From positions 62,001 through 126,000 of the forward strand of contig NZ_JAMSLR010000009.1 in the NCBI RefSeq assembly GCF_023806485.1: a DNA stretch of 64,000 bases, given 5' to 3'. Within the stretch, counting starts at the first letter, position 1. Every line of letters starts with the position of its first letter. This document shows positions 26,292-35,972 of the stretch, one piece after another. A model generated the notes under the pieces. That model did no database searches and was not told the origin of the DNA. It saw only the letters and a list, made by a program, of their open reading frames with translations. Origin of the DNA: Thermalbibacter longus (GTDB taxonomy: Bacteria > Chloroflexota > Chloroflexia > Thermomicrobiales > Thermomicrobiaceae). The translations under genes and the position numbers were made by a program.

Positions 26292-28937
26292 TTATGCCAC
26301 CGGGGTGGGCACGGTCTCCCCCGCAGGCGCCTCCGGCCCGGCCACCGCAATCGCCATCCGCTCCGGGTCGAGGTACCGCCGTGCGACCTGCTGGATCTGC
26401 TCAGCCGTAATGCTCCCGATCAGATCCGGCAAACGATCGACGTAGTCCAGTCCCAGACCGTAGCAGGCGAGGTCGAGGGCCAGGGAGGCGATCGCGCCGC
26501 TGGTTTCCAACCCCAGCGGCAGGCTGCCGAGCAGATATGTGCGGGCATCGCTGAGCTCGCGCTGGTCAACCGGTTCTTCGCGCAGGCGGATCACCTCGGC
26601 GATGATCTGCTCGATCGCGCGCTCGATGTTGACCGGGTTGACGCCGGCGTACGCCATCCAGAGACCTGGCCCGAGGCCGGCCTCGAGCGTGCTGCTGGCG
26701 TAGTAGGCCAGCCCGAGACGCTCGCGCACGCTGGCTCCCAGCCGGCCCATCAGGCCGAGACGGCCGAGGACGATGTTGGCCAGCCGTAGCGTCTCGTAGT
26801 CGGGGTGATGACGAGGAATGACCGGCAAGCCGAGCGCGATGTCGGCCTGGCTCTTGCCGGGCAGGCTCTCCCGACGGCGCACCCGGCCAGGGGGCGGTTC
26901 GACCGGCGGGATGGCGAGCTCCGGCGCCTCACCGGGTTCCCAGCCCGCGAACGCCGCTTCGATCAGCCGCCAGGCTTCCTCGACTGGCACCCCACCGGCA
27001 ACGGCGAGGTACGCTCGGTCTGGCCGGTACAAGCGACGGTGGAAGTCGACCAGCTCCTCGCGGGTCGCGTCGCGCAGTCGCTCCTCGGTGCCGAGCACCC
27101 GGTGGTGGTAGGGGTGCCCCGGCGGGTACAGCAGGCTGCGCAGCGTGTAATCGGCCTGAGCGCGCGTGCTGTTGAGCGCCTGGCGTAGCGCGGTCAGCGC
27201 TTGGGCGCGCACGCGCTCCAGCTCGTCTTCGGGGAAGGTCGGCCGCAAGGCGACTTCGGCTAGCAGCTCGACGATGCGCGGCAGATCGTCGCGCAGGCAA
27301 GTCGCGCTGACGTCGACGGCGTCGCGCCCCACGCTGACCGAGAGCGCAGCGCCGAGCGCGTCGAGCTCCTCGTTGAGCGCGTCGAAGCTGCGGGCCTCGG
27401 TGCCGTGGGTCAGCATCTGGCCGGTGAGGTAGGCGGTGCCCGGCCGGTCACCGTCACGGGCGGCTCCAGCCGGGAGGCGTAGCGCGACGGCCGCCACCTC
27501 GCTGGTCGGGTCGTGGTGGCCGAGTAAGGTCAAGCCGTTAGCCAGCCTGTCCTGCCGGATCGTCAGGCTTACCCGGGGATAGATGACAGGCTCGGGGCCG
27601 GGATCGACCAGGAAGTGCGGCCGCGCGGCCAGCAGTTCGGCTGGCGGTGCGGCACCCAACGTTGCCCCAGCCGGTTCAAGCCAGCCGACGGTGCGTCGCT
27701 CCGGCACGAGGCAGGTGTTGGCCACTCGCAACAGCTCGTCCGGCGTGACGCTCTCGAGCTCGTCGAGCAGTGCGTCCGGGTCGCGCTCCGGCGCGACGGT
27801 ACGAAGCATGCCCAAGTAGTAGCCCAGCGCGGTGACCTGCTCGTGTGCCTGCGCGAACTGCGCGCGGAGCTGGCGGATCGCCCGGGCCAATTCGTCTGGC
27901 GGTACTGGCTCCTCGCGCACCCTGGCCAGTTCGCGCTCGACGATGGCTTCGACCTGGCCGGGATCGGCCGTCGGCGTGAGGGTGGCCGAGACGGTGAACA
28001 GGTAGGGGTCGATAGTGAGGGCGAAGCTGGAGGCGGCGCTGCTGCACAGGCCGCTCGAGACCAGCGCGCGGTAGAGTCGAGAGCTTCGACCCATACCCCC
28101 GCCGCCGAAGCTAACGGGCTTGGCGCCGGACAGAACAGTATCGAGTACAACCAGCGCCGGGGCGTCGGGACTGGCGGCAGGGGGAGCGTGCCAGGCCATG
28201 AGCAGCACCGGCGTCGGTGCTGGGCGGCGCACGGTCACCCGCCGCTCGCCCCACTGCTCGGGCTCGCGGGCGCGCACCGCCGGCGGCTCGGGGCCGGCGG
28301 GGATCCGGCCGAAGGGGTCTTCGACCGAACGGAGCATCTGCTCGGCGTCGAAGTCGCCCACGAGCACCAGCGTGGCGTTGTTAGGGGTATAGAACGTGCG
28401 ATAGTGGCGGTAGAGCTCCTCGCGAGTGATGGACAGGAGATCTGCGCGGTGCCCGATCACCGGCTGGCCGTAGGGGTGTGCCCGGAAGGCGGCGGCGAGC
28501 ACCTCTTCGCGCAGGAAGTAGGCGGGCTGGTTCTCGTTGCCTTCGCGCTCGGATAGGATGACCGTCCGCTCGCGCTCGACCTCGGCGGGGTCGAAGGCGG
28601 CGTGCTGCGTCCGGTCGGACTCGATCTCGAGGGCTAGCCGGACGGCGGTGTTCGGTAGGGTCTCGAAGTAGGCCGTGTAGTCGATCCAGGTGAAGCCGTT
28701 CAGGGTACCGCCCCAGCGGTTCACCTCGCGGAAGATGCTGCCCGGTGGGAAGCGGGGCGTGCCCTTGAAGAGCATGTGCTCCACCCAGTGGGAGATACCA
28801 GTGAGGCCGGGCGGCTCGTTGCGCGAGCCGACGCGGTACCAGACCCAGCAGGAGACGACCGGAACCCGATGCAGCTCCCTCAGGACGACGGTGAGGCCGT
28901 TATCGAGCCGGGCGGTGATGGTGGTCGGACTGGCCAT
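26292..28937 (-). CDS. M16 family zinc peptidase, two fused M16 units
   Basis: This 881-residue protein contains two tandem pitrilysin-type halves, twice the usual bacterial size. The first half holds the inverted zinc motif H50-WV-E53-H54 with the third ligand near Glu130 (VILSEREGNE). The second half (from about residue 450, LTIRQDRLANGLTLLGHHD) lacks HxxEH and should be the inactive partner half. This is the same domain logic as insulinase/PqqL-type or PMPCB-PMPCA pairs made as one chain. No signal peptide is visible, so it is probably cytoplasmic. It lies between aconitase and hemQ on the same strand. Confidence 0.9.
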   Translation of the reverse strand: MASPTTITARLDNGLTVVLRELHRVPVVSCWVWYRVGSRNEPPGLTGISHWVEHMLFKGTPRFPPGSIFREVNRWGGTLNGFTWIDYTAYFETLPNTAVRLALEIESDRTQHAAFDPAEVERERTVILSEREGNENQPAYFLREEVLAAAFRAHPYGQPVIGHRADLLSITREELYRHYRTFYTPNNATLVLVGDFDAEQMLRSVEDPFGRIPAGPEPPAVRAREPEQWGERRVTVRRPAPTPVLLMAWHAPPAASPDAPALVVLDTVLSGAKPVSFGGGGMGRSSRLYRALVSSGLCSSAASSFALTIDPYLFTVSATLTPTADPGQVEAIVERELARVREEPVPPDELARAIRQLRAQFAQAHEQVTALGYYLGMLRTVAPERDPDALLDELESVTPDELLRVANTCLVPERRTVGWLEPAGATLGAAPPAELLAARPHFLVDPGPEPVIYPRVSLTIRQDRLANGLTLLGHHDPTSEVAAVALRLPAGAARDGDRPGTAYLTGQMLTHGTEARSFDALNEELDALGAALSVSVGRDAVDVSATCLRDDLPRIVELLAEVALRPTFPEDELERVRAQALTALRQALNSTRAQADYTLRSLLYPPGHPYHHRVLGTEERLRDATREELVDFHRRLYRPDRAYLAVAGGVPVEEAWRLIEAAFAGWEPGEAPELAIPPVEPPPGRVRRRESLPGKSQADIALGLPVIPRHHPDYETLRLANIVLGRLGLMGRLGASVRERLGLAYYASSTLEAGLGPGLWMAYAGVNPVNIERAIEQIIAEVIRLREEPVDQRELSDARTYLLGSLPLGLETSGAIASLALDLACYGLGLDYVDRLPDLIGSITAEQIQQVARRYLDPERMAIAVAGPEAPAGETVPTPVA

Positions 28938-29169
28938 GCGCGCGATCCTTCCGCGTTCGGGCGGTCACGAGACGCCGGGCTCGATGATGCCAGCGGGCTG
29001 CCTTCGGTGCCAGCGGGTAGCGCACGAGTAGCCGGCGGGGGCGGGTTCGAACCAGGAGGGGCAGCCAGGTGGCTGAGCGGATGCCTATCGCGACATATCC
29101 CTCGCTATACTCCGTACCCGGGAACTCAGCCACCCGGCCCCACCGAGCCGGCTACTGCGCCTACCCTGT

Positions 29170-31959
29170 CTACTCTGCGCGCAACAGCCGCCGCAGCACG
29201 TACTGCAGGATGCCGCCGTGCCGGTAGTACTCGACCTCCGTCGCGCTATCGACCCGGGCGATCACCTGGAACTCTGCGGTCGACCCATCAGGCCTCGTCG
29301 CCCGCACGCGCAGCAGCTCTCCCGGTTCCAGCCCATCGGCGATGCCCAGCACGTCGAAGACCTCGTGGCCCGTCAACCCCAGGCTCTCGGCGCTCTCGCC
29401 CGGCAGGAACTGGAGCGGCAGGATACCCATCCCCACCAGGTTGCTCCGGTGGATCCGCTCGTAGCTCTCGGCGATGGTGGCCCGGACGCCCAGCAGCATC
29501 GGCCCCTTAGCAGCCCAGTCGCGCGAGCTGCCGCTGCCGTACTCCTTGCCGGCGATGACCAGGAGCGGCACGCCCTCCGCCTGGTAGCGCGTCGAGGCCT
29601 CATAGATCGTCATCAGCTCGCTGCTCGGGAAATGGGTCGTCCAGCCGCCCTCGCGCCCACCCGCCAGGCGGTTGCGCAGGCGGATGTTGGCGAACGTGCC
29701 GCGTACCATCACCTCGTGGTTGCCCCGCCGCGCGCCGTAGCTGTTGAAGTCCTTCGGCTCCACCCCACGAGCGATCAGGTACTGGCCGGCCGGGCTGTTG
29801 ACCGGGATCGAGCCAGCCGGGGAGATGTGGTCAGTCGTCACCGAGTCGCCCAGCACCGCCAGCACGCGGGCTCCGCGGATATCGGCCAGCGGCGGTGGCT
29901 CCAGCGGTAAATCCTTGAAGAACGGTGGCTCCTGAATGTAGGTCGAATCAGGCTCCCAGGCATAGAGGTCGCCTTCGGGTACCGGCAACGAGCGCCAGTG
30001 CTCGTCCCCGGTGAAGACATCGCGGTACCGCTCGATGAACAGCTCCGGCCCGATCGCCTTTTCCATCGCCTCGCGGATCTCCTGCGGCGTGGGCCAGATT
30101 TCCCAGAGGTAGACCGGCTCGCCATTCGGGTCGTAGCCGACCGGCTCGGTCGTGAGATCGATGTCCATCCGACCAGCGATGGCATAGGCCACCACCAGCG
30201 GCGGCGAGGCGAGATAGCTGGCCCGCACCTGCGGGTGGATCCGTCCCTCGAAGTTGCGATTTCCGCTCAGCACCGAGACGACGACGAGCTCGTGATCCTG
30301 CACCGCCTGGGCGATCGGCGTCGGCAGCGGCCCGCTATTGCCGATGCACGTCGTGCAACCGTAACCGACCAGGTGGAAGCGCAGCGCCTCCAGGTACGGC
30401 AGCAACCCAGCCCGTTCGAGGTACGCGGTCACCACGCCTGAGCCCGGTGCCAGGCTCGTCTTGACCGCCGGGCTTACGTCCAGCCCTCGCTCGACCGCCT
30501 TCTTCGCCAGGATTCCAGCGCCGAGCATGACCTCGGGGTTGGACGTGTTGGTGCAGCTCGTGATAGCAGCGATCACCACCGAGCCGTGGCGCAGCTCGAC
30601 ATGCCGGCCATCCAGCCGCACGTCGACGGCCTTCGGGCGGGGATCGACCGGAACCACTGGAGCGCTCGGCTCTTCTTCCTCGTTAACCGTCCCGCCCTCC
30701 CAATCGAAGCGCTCAGCCTCCTCCTCAGACGGCTGTGGCTCCGGGAACTGATCGGGGAAGGCCGCTCGCAGGCTCTGGCGCACTTCGGAGAGCCGCACAC
30801 GATCCTGCGGCCGCCGTGGCCCCGCCACGCTCGGCTCGAGCGTTGACAGGTCCAGCTCGACGACCTGGTCGAAGAGTGGCTCCGCGCTGTCGTCGCTGCG
30901 GAAGAGCCCCTGCTCCTTGGCGTAGGCTTCGACGAGCTGCACGTGCCCCTCGCTGCGGCCGGTGAGCCTGAGGTAGCCGAGCGTCTCCTCGTCGATCGGG
31001 AACATCACTGCCGTTGCGCCCATCTCCGGCGCCATGTTGGAGATGGTCGCGCGGTCGGGCAAGCTGAGGTAGCGAAGCCCCGGGCCGAACACCTCGACGA
31101 ACTTGCCGACCACGCCGACCTTGCGCAGCAGCTCGGTGACGGTGAGCACTAGATCCGTGGCGGTCACGCCGCCCGGTGGCTGGTTCACCAGTCGAAGCCC
31201 GACGATCTCCGGCATCAGAAGGTAGATCGGCTGGCCGAGCAGCACCGCCTCGGCCTCGATGCCGCCGACTCCCCAGCCCAGCACCCCCAGGGCATTGATC
31301 ATCGTCGTGTGCGAGTCGGTGCCGACGAGCGTGTCCGGAAAAGCGACGGGCACTTCCCCGACGCCGCGCACCGTCACGACCGAGGCCAGGTACTCCAGGT
31401 TGACCTGGTGCACGATACCGGTGCCTGGTGGTACGACCCGGAAGTTCCGAAACGCCTGCTGGGCCCAGCGGAGCAGGGCGTATCGCTCGCGGTTGCGCTC
31501 GTACTCGCGCTCGACATTGCGGCGGAAGGCGATGTTCGTTCCGAAGACATCGACCTGGACGGAGTGGTCGATGACCAGGTCGGCCGGCACCAGCGGGTTG
31601 GCCTTCGCCGGATCGCCGCCGAGCCGGGCCATCGCCGCGCGCATGGCGGCTAGATCGACGACAGCCGGCACGCCGGTGAAGTCCTGGAGCACGACGCGCG
31701 CGGGCAGGAAGGGAAACTCCCTCCCCTCCTTCAGGCCAGGTCGCCATGCAGCAACGAGATCGACGTCATCCGTGCTGAATGGAGGGCTGCCGGCGTGCCG
31801 GAGCACGTTCTCGAGCAGCACCTTCACCGTGTAGGGAAGCCGCTCGAACCCGGCGGCAATCCGATCGGCAATCGCCGCCAGGCGGTAGTACGCTACTTCT
31901 CCCTCTGGGGTCACTAGCGTCGCGCGCGCTCCCAGGGGGTCGAGGTTCCGGTGCTCCAT
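29170..31959 (-). CDS. acnA: Aconitate hydratase A
   Basis: This 929-residue protein starts at ATG 31959 behind GGGAGGCAGGCG; an ATG at 32103 would add 48 non-homologous residues. It has the three-domain plus swivel order of AcnA/IRP-type aconitases. The [4Fe-4S] cysteines are in TSCTNTSNPEVM and GCTTCIGNSGPLPTP, with the swivel segment YGSGSSRDWAAKGP near the end. It interconverts citrate and isocitrate in the TCA cycle. An acidic insert of about 60 residues (near 375-440, rich in Glu/Pro) between conserved blocks is longer than in many homologues. Confidence 0.96.
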   Translation of the reverse strand: MEHRNLDPLGARATLVTPEGEVAYYRLAAIADRIAAGFERLPYTVKVLLENVLRHAGSPPFSTDDVDLVAAWRPGLKEGREFPFLPARVVLQDFTGVPAVVDLAAMRAAMARLGGDPAKANPLVPADLVIDHSVQVDVFGTNIAFRRNVEREYERNRERYALLRWAQQAFRNFRVVPPGTGIVHQVNLEYLASVVTVRGVGEVPVAFPDTLVGTDSHTTMINALGVLGWGVGGIEAEAVLLGQPIYLLMPEIVGLRLVNQPPGGVTATDLVLTVTELLRKVGVVGKFVEVFGPGLRYLSLPDRATISNMAPEMGATAVMFPIDEETLGYLRLTGRSEGHVQLVEAYAKEQGLFRSDDSAEPLFDQVVELDLSTLEPSVAGPRRPQDRVRLSEVRQSLRAAFPDQFPEPQPSEEEAERFDWEGGTVNEEEEPSAPVVPVDPRPKAVDVRLDGRHVELRHGSVVIAAITSCTNTSNPEVMLGAGILAKKAVERGLDVSPAVKTSLAPGSGVVTAYLERAGLLPYLEALRFHLVGYGCTTCIGNSGPLPTPIAQAVQDHELVVVSVLSGNRNFEGRIHPQVRASYLASPPLVVAYAIAGRMDIDLTTEPVGYDPNGEPVYLWEIWPTPQEIREAMEKAIGPELFIERYRDVFTGDEHWRSLPVPEGDLYAWEPDSTYIQEPPFFKDLPLEPPPLADIRGARVLAVLGDSVTTDHISPAGSIPVNSPAGQYLIARGVEPKDFNSYGARRGNHEVMVRGTFANIRLRNRLAGGREGGWTTHFPSSELMTIYEASTRYQAEGVPLLVIAGKEYGSGSSRDWAAKGPMLLGVRATIAESYERIHRSNLVGMGILPLQFLPGESAESLGLTGHEVFDVLGIADGLEPGELLRVRATRPDGSTAEFQVIARVDSATEVEYYRHGGILQYVLRRLLRAE

Positions 31960-32401
31960 CGCCTGCCTCCCTAGCTCTTCCGGCTCCTGTTCGCCTGCTC
32001 GCCGGCCAGGCGTTCCCTGATCCGGCAGCCCGATGTCGATTACTACTTTACCCGCTCGCACCACCGTGGAAAGAGCGTCTCGAGCCAGCAGTCGCGGCCG
32101 CATCCGGCATCAGCGAGCAACATGTCTAACTTTTCCCGACAGACAGGCACAGGGTTTCTGCCTAGACTAGCTGGCGTAACGGGATAAGCCGGACGACCTG
32201 ACGAGGCGGTCTTGGCTCGTTCCCAAGCTGCTGGTCCATCCCTTGCCCCTCTCGGATCGGCGGCAACAACCTCAAAATGCCTCTTTCTTCCCCCTCTTCA
32301 CCCCTGTGTCGGGACAGCGGTAAACACTCCGCTGTCCCGCCCCGTTTGTGCAGCCTATCACAATCTTCACGATGCCGGCTGGACCAATCGGGGGCTGGAC
32401 G
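31960..32401. other. Intergenic upstream of acnA
   Basis: This is 442 bases without a gene. On the minus strand a TTAGACAT near 32124 could be an acnA -10, with no clear -35. It contains the strong hairpin listed at 32310-32339, nearest to the end of the XdhC-type gene. Confidence 0.5.
32310..32339. terminator. Perfect 11-bp hairpin downstream of the cox operon
   Basis: CGGGACAGCGG (32310-32320), loop TAAACACT, CCGCTGTCCCG (32329-32339). On the minus strand it lies 63 bases beyond the last cox-cluster gene, so it may end that transcript. No T-run follows on either strand. Confidence 0.5.
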
Positions 32402-33433
32402 TTAGGCCCCTGCGCCGGGGTGAACGTATTCGGCGGGGTTAGCGAGGAAATGCCGTCGACAGGCCGGGCAACAGAAGTAGTAGCGCCGCCCCTGGTACTC
32501 GGCCGTGTGCCGCGCACCAGCGATCTCCACCGTCATGCCGCACACCGGGTCGACCGCGGTCGATGGCTCAGCCGGCTCGCGCAGCTCTGGTATGCCGCCC
32601 GCGAGAGGTTGCAGTGCCGGCTTGTGCGCGATGATCTCGGCCAGAATGCTCACCGCGATCTCCTCAGGGGCAACCGCGCCGATGTCCAGGCCCGCCGGGG
32701 CCTTGACTCGTGAGAGCAGATCAGGCGGAAGTCCCGACGCCTCGAGCGTTGACCGAACCGCGTCGAAGCGCCGGCGACTGGCGACGAGCGCCACGAACCC
32801 AGCCCCGGCCTGAAGCGCCCGCTCGACCGCCTCCTCGTCGTACTGCCCCATAGTGGCGACTACCGCGACCGTCTGCCGGCCGCGCACCAGCTCGTCGATA
32901 TCGAGGGTGGCCAGCGTCAGGTCGGCCTCCTCGACCGGCCCGACCGTGCCAGGCCGAACCGCCACTACCCGGTAGCCCATGGCGCGCCCGAGCCTGATCA
33001 GCGCCTGCGCGACGGGGCTCTCGCCGAAGACGAGGAGCTGCAGCGCAGGCAGGAACGGCTCGAGGAAGACCTCCAGCGCCCCGCCGCTGTGGCAGGTCAT
33101 CGGCACGACCACCACATCGCGGCGGTCGCTGGCGAGCTGGCCTTCCGGATCGAGCCGCAGAATGCGCGATCGCCCGTCCGCCAGTGCCTTGAGTGCCTCC
33201 TGGATGACCGCCGGCTGGGCACAGCTTCCCCCGACCCAGCCGAACAGCGCGCCATCGGCAGTGACGATCCCCTTCGCACCGGGCTTGGCCGAGGTGGGCC
33301 GCTGGCTCCAGATCACTGTGGCCAGCACGAAGGGCCGGCCGGCCTTTTTCAAGGCTGCGGCCCGTTCGAAGATATCCTGCGAGAGCATTGGCCCGCTCGC
33401 GGCGAGTGGCCGGCCGGCCTCGTCGATCGCCAT
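32402..33433 (-). CDS. XdhC/CoxI-type Mo-enzyme maturation protein fused to a C-terminal YHS domain
   Basis: This 343-residue protein has an N-terminal XdhC domain (IFERAAALKKAGRPFVLATVI, WVGGSCAQPAVIQEAL with the conserved Cys), a Rossmann-like XdhC C-terminal domain (LLVFGESPVAQALIRLGRAMGYRV; ASRRRFDAV; GLDIGAVAPEEIAVSILAEI), and then from about residue 293 a YHS domain (DPVCGMTVEIAG ... YYFCCPACRRHFLANPAEY). XdhC proteins bind and sulfurate the molybdenum cofactor and insert it into xanthine dehydrogenase-family enzymes. YHS domains bind metal, often copper. It lies directly downstream of coxL. ATG 33433 has GGGAG eight bases ahead. Confidence 0.9.
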   Translation of the reverse strand: MAIDEAGRPLAASGPMLSQDIFERAAALKKAGRPFVLATVIWSQRPTSAKPGAKGIVTADGALFGWVGGSCAQPAVIQEALKALADGRSRILRLDPEGQLASDRRDVVVVPMTCHSGGALEVFLEPFLPALQLLVFGESPVAQALIRLGRAMGYRVVAVRPGTVGPVEEADLTLATLDIDELVRGRQTVAVVATMGQYDEEAVERALQAGAGFVALVASRRRFDAVRSTLEASGLPPDLLSRVKAPAGLDIGAVAPEEIAVSILAEIIAHKPALQPLAGGIPELREPAEPSTAVDPVCGMTVEIAGARHTAEYQGRRYYFCCPACRRHFLANPAEYVHPGAGA

Positions 33434-33622
33434 AGGGCTGTCTCCCGGACGCGAGCCAGGGAAGCTCCGATCGCTTCACACATGGTAATTATGCCAACTG
33501 AGTCCAGTTGTTCTGTCGACGTGCGGTTCTACCGGTACTCCCCTGGCCATGCCACGACGCACTCTCTGCACCGGACGGGACGCCGGACAGAGGGCCGCTT
33601 CCTCCAGGTGCGGTCTTCCCTG

Positions 33623-35968
33623 CTACTCAGCGACCCCCTTCTCGAGCAAGATCTGGTAGACCTTGGCCGGCGTGATCGGGATGTCGATGTGGCGCACGCC
33701 CAGATGGCTCAGCGCGTCGACCACCGCGTTGACGATGGCCGGCGGAGCGCCGATGGTCGGGCTCTCGCCTACCCCCTTCGCGCCCAGCGGGTGATGCGGT
33801 GACGGCGTCACGGTCTTATCGGTCTTCCAGTGCGGCGTCTCCATCGCCGTGGGCAGCAGGTAGTCCATGAAGGTGCCGGTGAGCATGGTGCCGTTCTCGT
33901 CGTAGACGATCTCCTCGAAGAGCGCCGGGGCTAACCCCATGGTCAGCCCGCCGTGAATTTGCCCCTCGACGATCATCGGGTTGATGATGGTGCCGCAATC
34001 GTCCACGGCCAAGAACTCCCGTACCTTCACCTGACCGGTGCCGCGGTCGATATCGACGACGCACACGTAGGCGCCGAAGGGGAACGTCAGGTTGGGCGGG
34101 TCGTAGTAGCAGACCGCCTCCAGGCCACCCTCTAGACCTTGCGGGAAGTTGGTGTAGGCGGCGAAGGCGATCTCCTGCATCGTCTTGAACCGATCCGGGG
34201 CGCCCTTGACCCGGAAGGCGTAGTCGCGCCACTCAAGGTCGTCCGGGCTCACCTCGAGCAGGTGGGCAGCGATGAGCCGGGCCTTCTCCCGGATCTTGCG
34301 CGCAGCCACCGCGGTGGCCGCGCCGGCAGTCGGCGTGCTGCGGCTGGCGTAGGTACCGAGCCCGTAGGGCGCGGTGTCGGTGTCACCGTGCTCGACGATG
34401 ATGTTCTCAACCGGCAGGCCCAGCTCCTCGGCCACGATCTGGGCGAAGGTCGTCTCGTGGCCCTGGCCCTGCGTCTGCACGCCGATGCGGACGATGGCCG
34501 AGCCCGTGGGGTGGACGCGGATCTCGGCGCTGTCGAACATCTTGATCCCGAGGATGTCGAACGTGTGTGACGGGCCGGCGCCGACGATCTCGGTGAAGGT
34601 CGAGATGCCGATACCCATCAGCTCCCCGCGGGCGCGCCGCTCGGCCTGCTCGCGGCGCAGCTCCTGGTAGCCGATCGCGTCGAGCGCCTTCTGCAGCGTG
34701 GCCGGGTAGTTGCCACTGTCGTATTCCCATCCGGTCGGCGACTTGTAGGGGAACTGCTCCGGCCGGATGAAGTTCTTAAAGCGGATCTCCGCCGGGTCCA
34801 TGCCCAGCTCGTCGGCTAGGATATCCACCATCCGCTCGATCGTGTGCACCGCCTCGGTAACCCGGAACGAGCAGCGGTAGGCCACACCGCCGGGCGGCTT
34901 GTTGGTGTAGACTCCGTCGACGGCCACGTGAGCCGCTTCCATATCGTACGAGCCGGTGCAGACGCTGAAGAGACCGGCCGGGAACTTCGACGGGTTCGCG
35001 GCGGCGTCGAACGCGCCATGGTCGGCGACCGTGTGCACGCGCATGGCCCGGATCTTGCCGTCCCGCGTGGCGGCCAGCTCGGCGTGGATGTGGTAGTCGC
35101 GGGCGAACGTGTCGGCCTGGAGGTTCTCCGAGCGGTCCTCGATCCACTTGATCGGCTTGCCCAGCTTCAGCGCCGCATAGGTGGCGATGACGTAGCCGGG
35201 GTAGACCGGTACCTTGCCGCCGAAGCCACCGCCGATGTCCGGCGAGATGATCCGGATCTTGTGCTCGGGGATGCCGCTCACCAGCGAGAAGACAGTGCGG
35301 TGCGCGTGCGGCGCCTGGGAGGTCATCCAGATCGTCAGCTTGTCCGTCGCCCGGTCGTAGTTGACCACGCAGCCGCAGGTCTCGATCGAGCAGACGTGGA
35401 TGCGCGGGATGTAGAGATCCTGGCTGACGACGACCTGGGCTTCCTGGAAGATGCGGTCGGTCTTCTCCTTGTCGCCCGCCTCCCAGTGCCAGATGTGGTT
35501 GGTCTTCTGCTCGCGATCCGGCCGGACCAGCGGCGCGCCGGGCTCCAGCGCCTTGAACGGGTCCAGCACCGGCGTCAGCGGCTCGTACTCGACCTCGACC
35601 GCCAGCACCGCATCGGCCGCCGTATAGCGATCGGTGGCGACGACCGCCGCCACCTCCTGGGCGTAGTAGACGACCCGATCGGTCGGCAGCACCATCTGGC
35701 GGTCGCTCATCAGCGTCGGCATCCAGGCGAGCCCGGCCTTCTCCAGCTCGGCGCCGGTGATGACGTCGACGACGCCGGGCATGGCGAGCGCCTTGGATGC
35801 GTCGATCCGCTTGATGCGGGCGTGCGCGTAGGGGCTGCGCACGATGTCGAGGTAGAGCATGCCGGGGAGCTTGATGTCGTCGACGTAGGTGCCCTTGCCC
35901 CGGATGAAGCGGGGATCCTCCTTGCGCTTGACCGGATGGCCGAGGCCACGGATCGGCGTGGTTGTCAT
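33623..35968 (-). CDS. coxL: Form I aerobic carbon monoxide dehydrogenase, large (Mo) subunit CoxL
   Basis: This 781-residue molybdenum hydroxylase large subunit has the active-site loop AYRCSFR with Cys366. That matches the AYxCSFR signature of form I CoxL, in which this Cys carries the Cu of the Mo-S-Cu centre. Other family motifs are SPDIGGGFGGKVPVYPGY, QGQGHETTFAQIVAEELG, TYASRSTPTAGAATA and the catalytic Glu in AKGVGESPT. It oxidises CO to CO2 with water, handing electrons to CoxS. It lies last of coxM-S-L, 4 bases after coxS. The assignment as true CO dehydrogenase rests on the form I motif. Confidence 0.96.
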   Translation of the reverse strand: MTTTPIRGLGHPVKRKEDPRFIRGKGTYVDDIKLPGMLYLDIVRSPYAHARIKRIDASKALAMPGVVDVITGAELEKAGLAWMPTLMSDRQMVLPTDRVVYYAQEVAAVVATDRYTAADAVLAVEVEYEPLTPVLDPFKALEPGAPLVRPDREQKTNHIWHWEAGDKEKTDRIFQEAQVVVSQDLYIPRIHVCSIETCGCVVNYDRATDKLTIWMTSQAPHAHRTVFSLVSGIPEHKIRIISPDIGGGFGGKVPVYPGYVIATYAALKLGKPIKWIEDRSENLQADTFARDYHIHAELAATRDGKIRAMRVHTVADHGAFDAAANPSKFPAGLFSVCTGSYDMEAAHVAVDGVYTNKPPGGVAYRCSFRVTEAVHTIERMVDILADELGMDPAEIRFKNFIRPEQFPYKSPTGWEYDSGNYPATLQKALDAIGYQELRREQAERRARGELMGIGISTFTEIVGAGPSHTFDILGIKMFDSAEIRVHPTGSAIVRIGVQTQGQGHETTFAQIVAEELGLPVENIIVEHGDTDTAPYGLGTYASRSTPTAGAATAVAARKIREKARLIAAHLLEVSPDDLEWRDYAFRVKGAPDRFKTMQEIAFAAYTNFPQGLEGGLEAVCYYDPPNLTFPFGAYVCVVDIDRGTGQVKVREFLAVDDCGTIINPMIVEGQIHGGLTMGLAPALFEEIVYDENGTMLTGTFMDYLLPTAMETPHWKTDKTVTPSPHHPLGAKGVGESPTIGAPPAIVNAVVDALSHLGVRHIDIPITPAKVYQILLEKGVAE

Positions 35969-35972
35969 GGGC

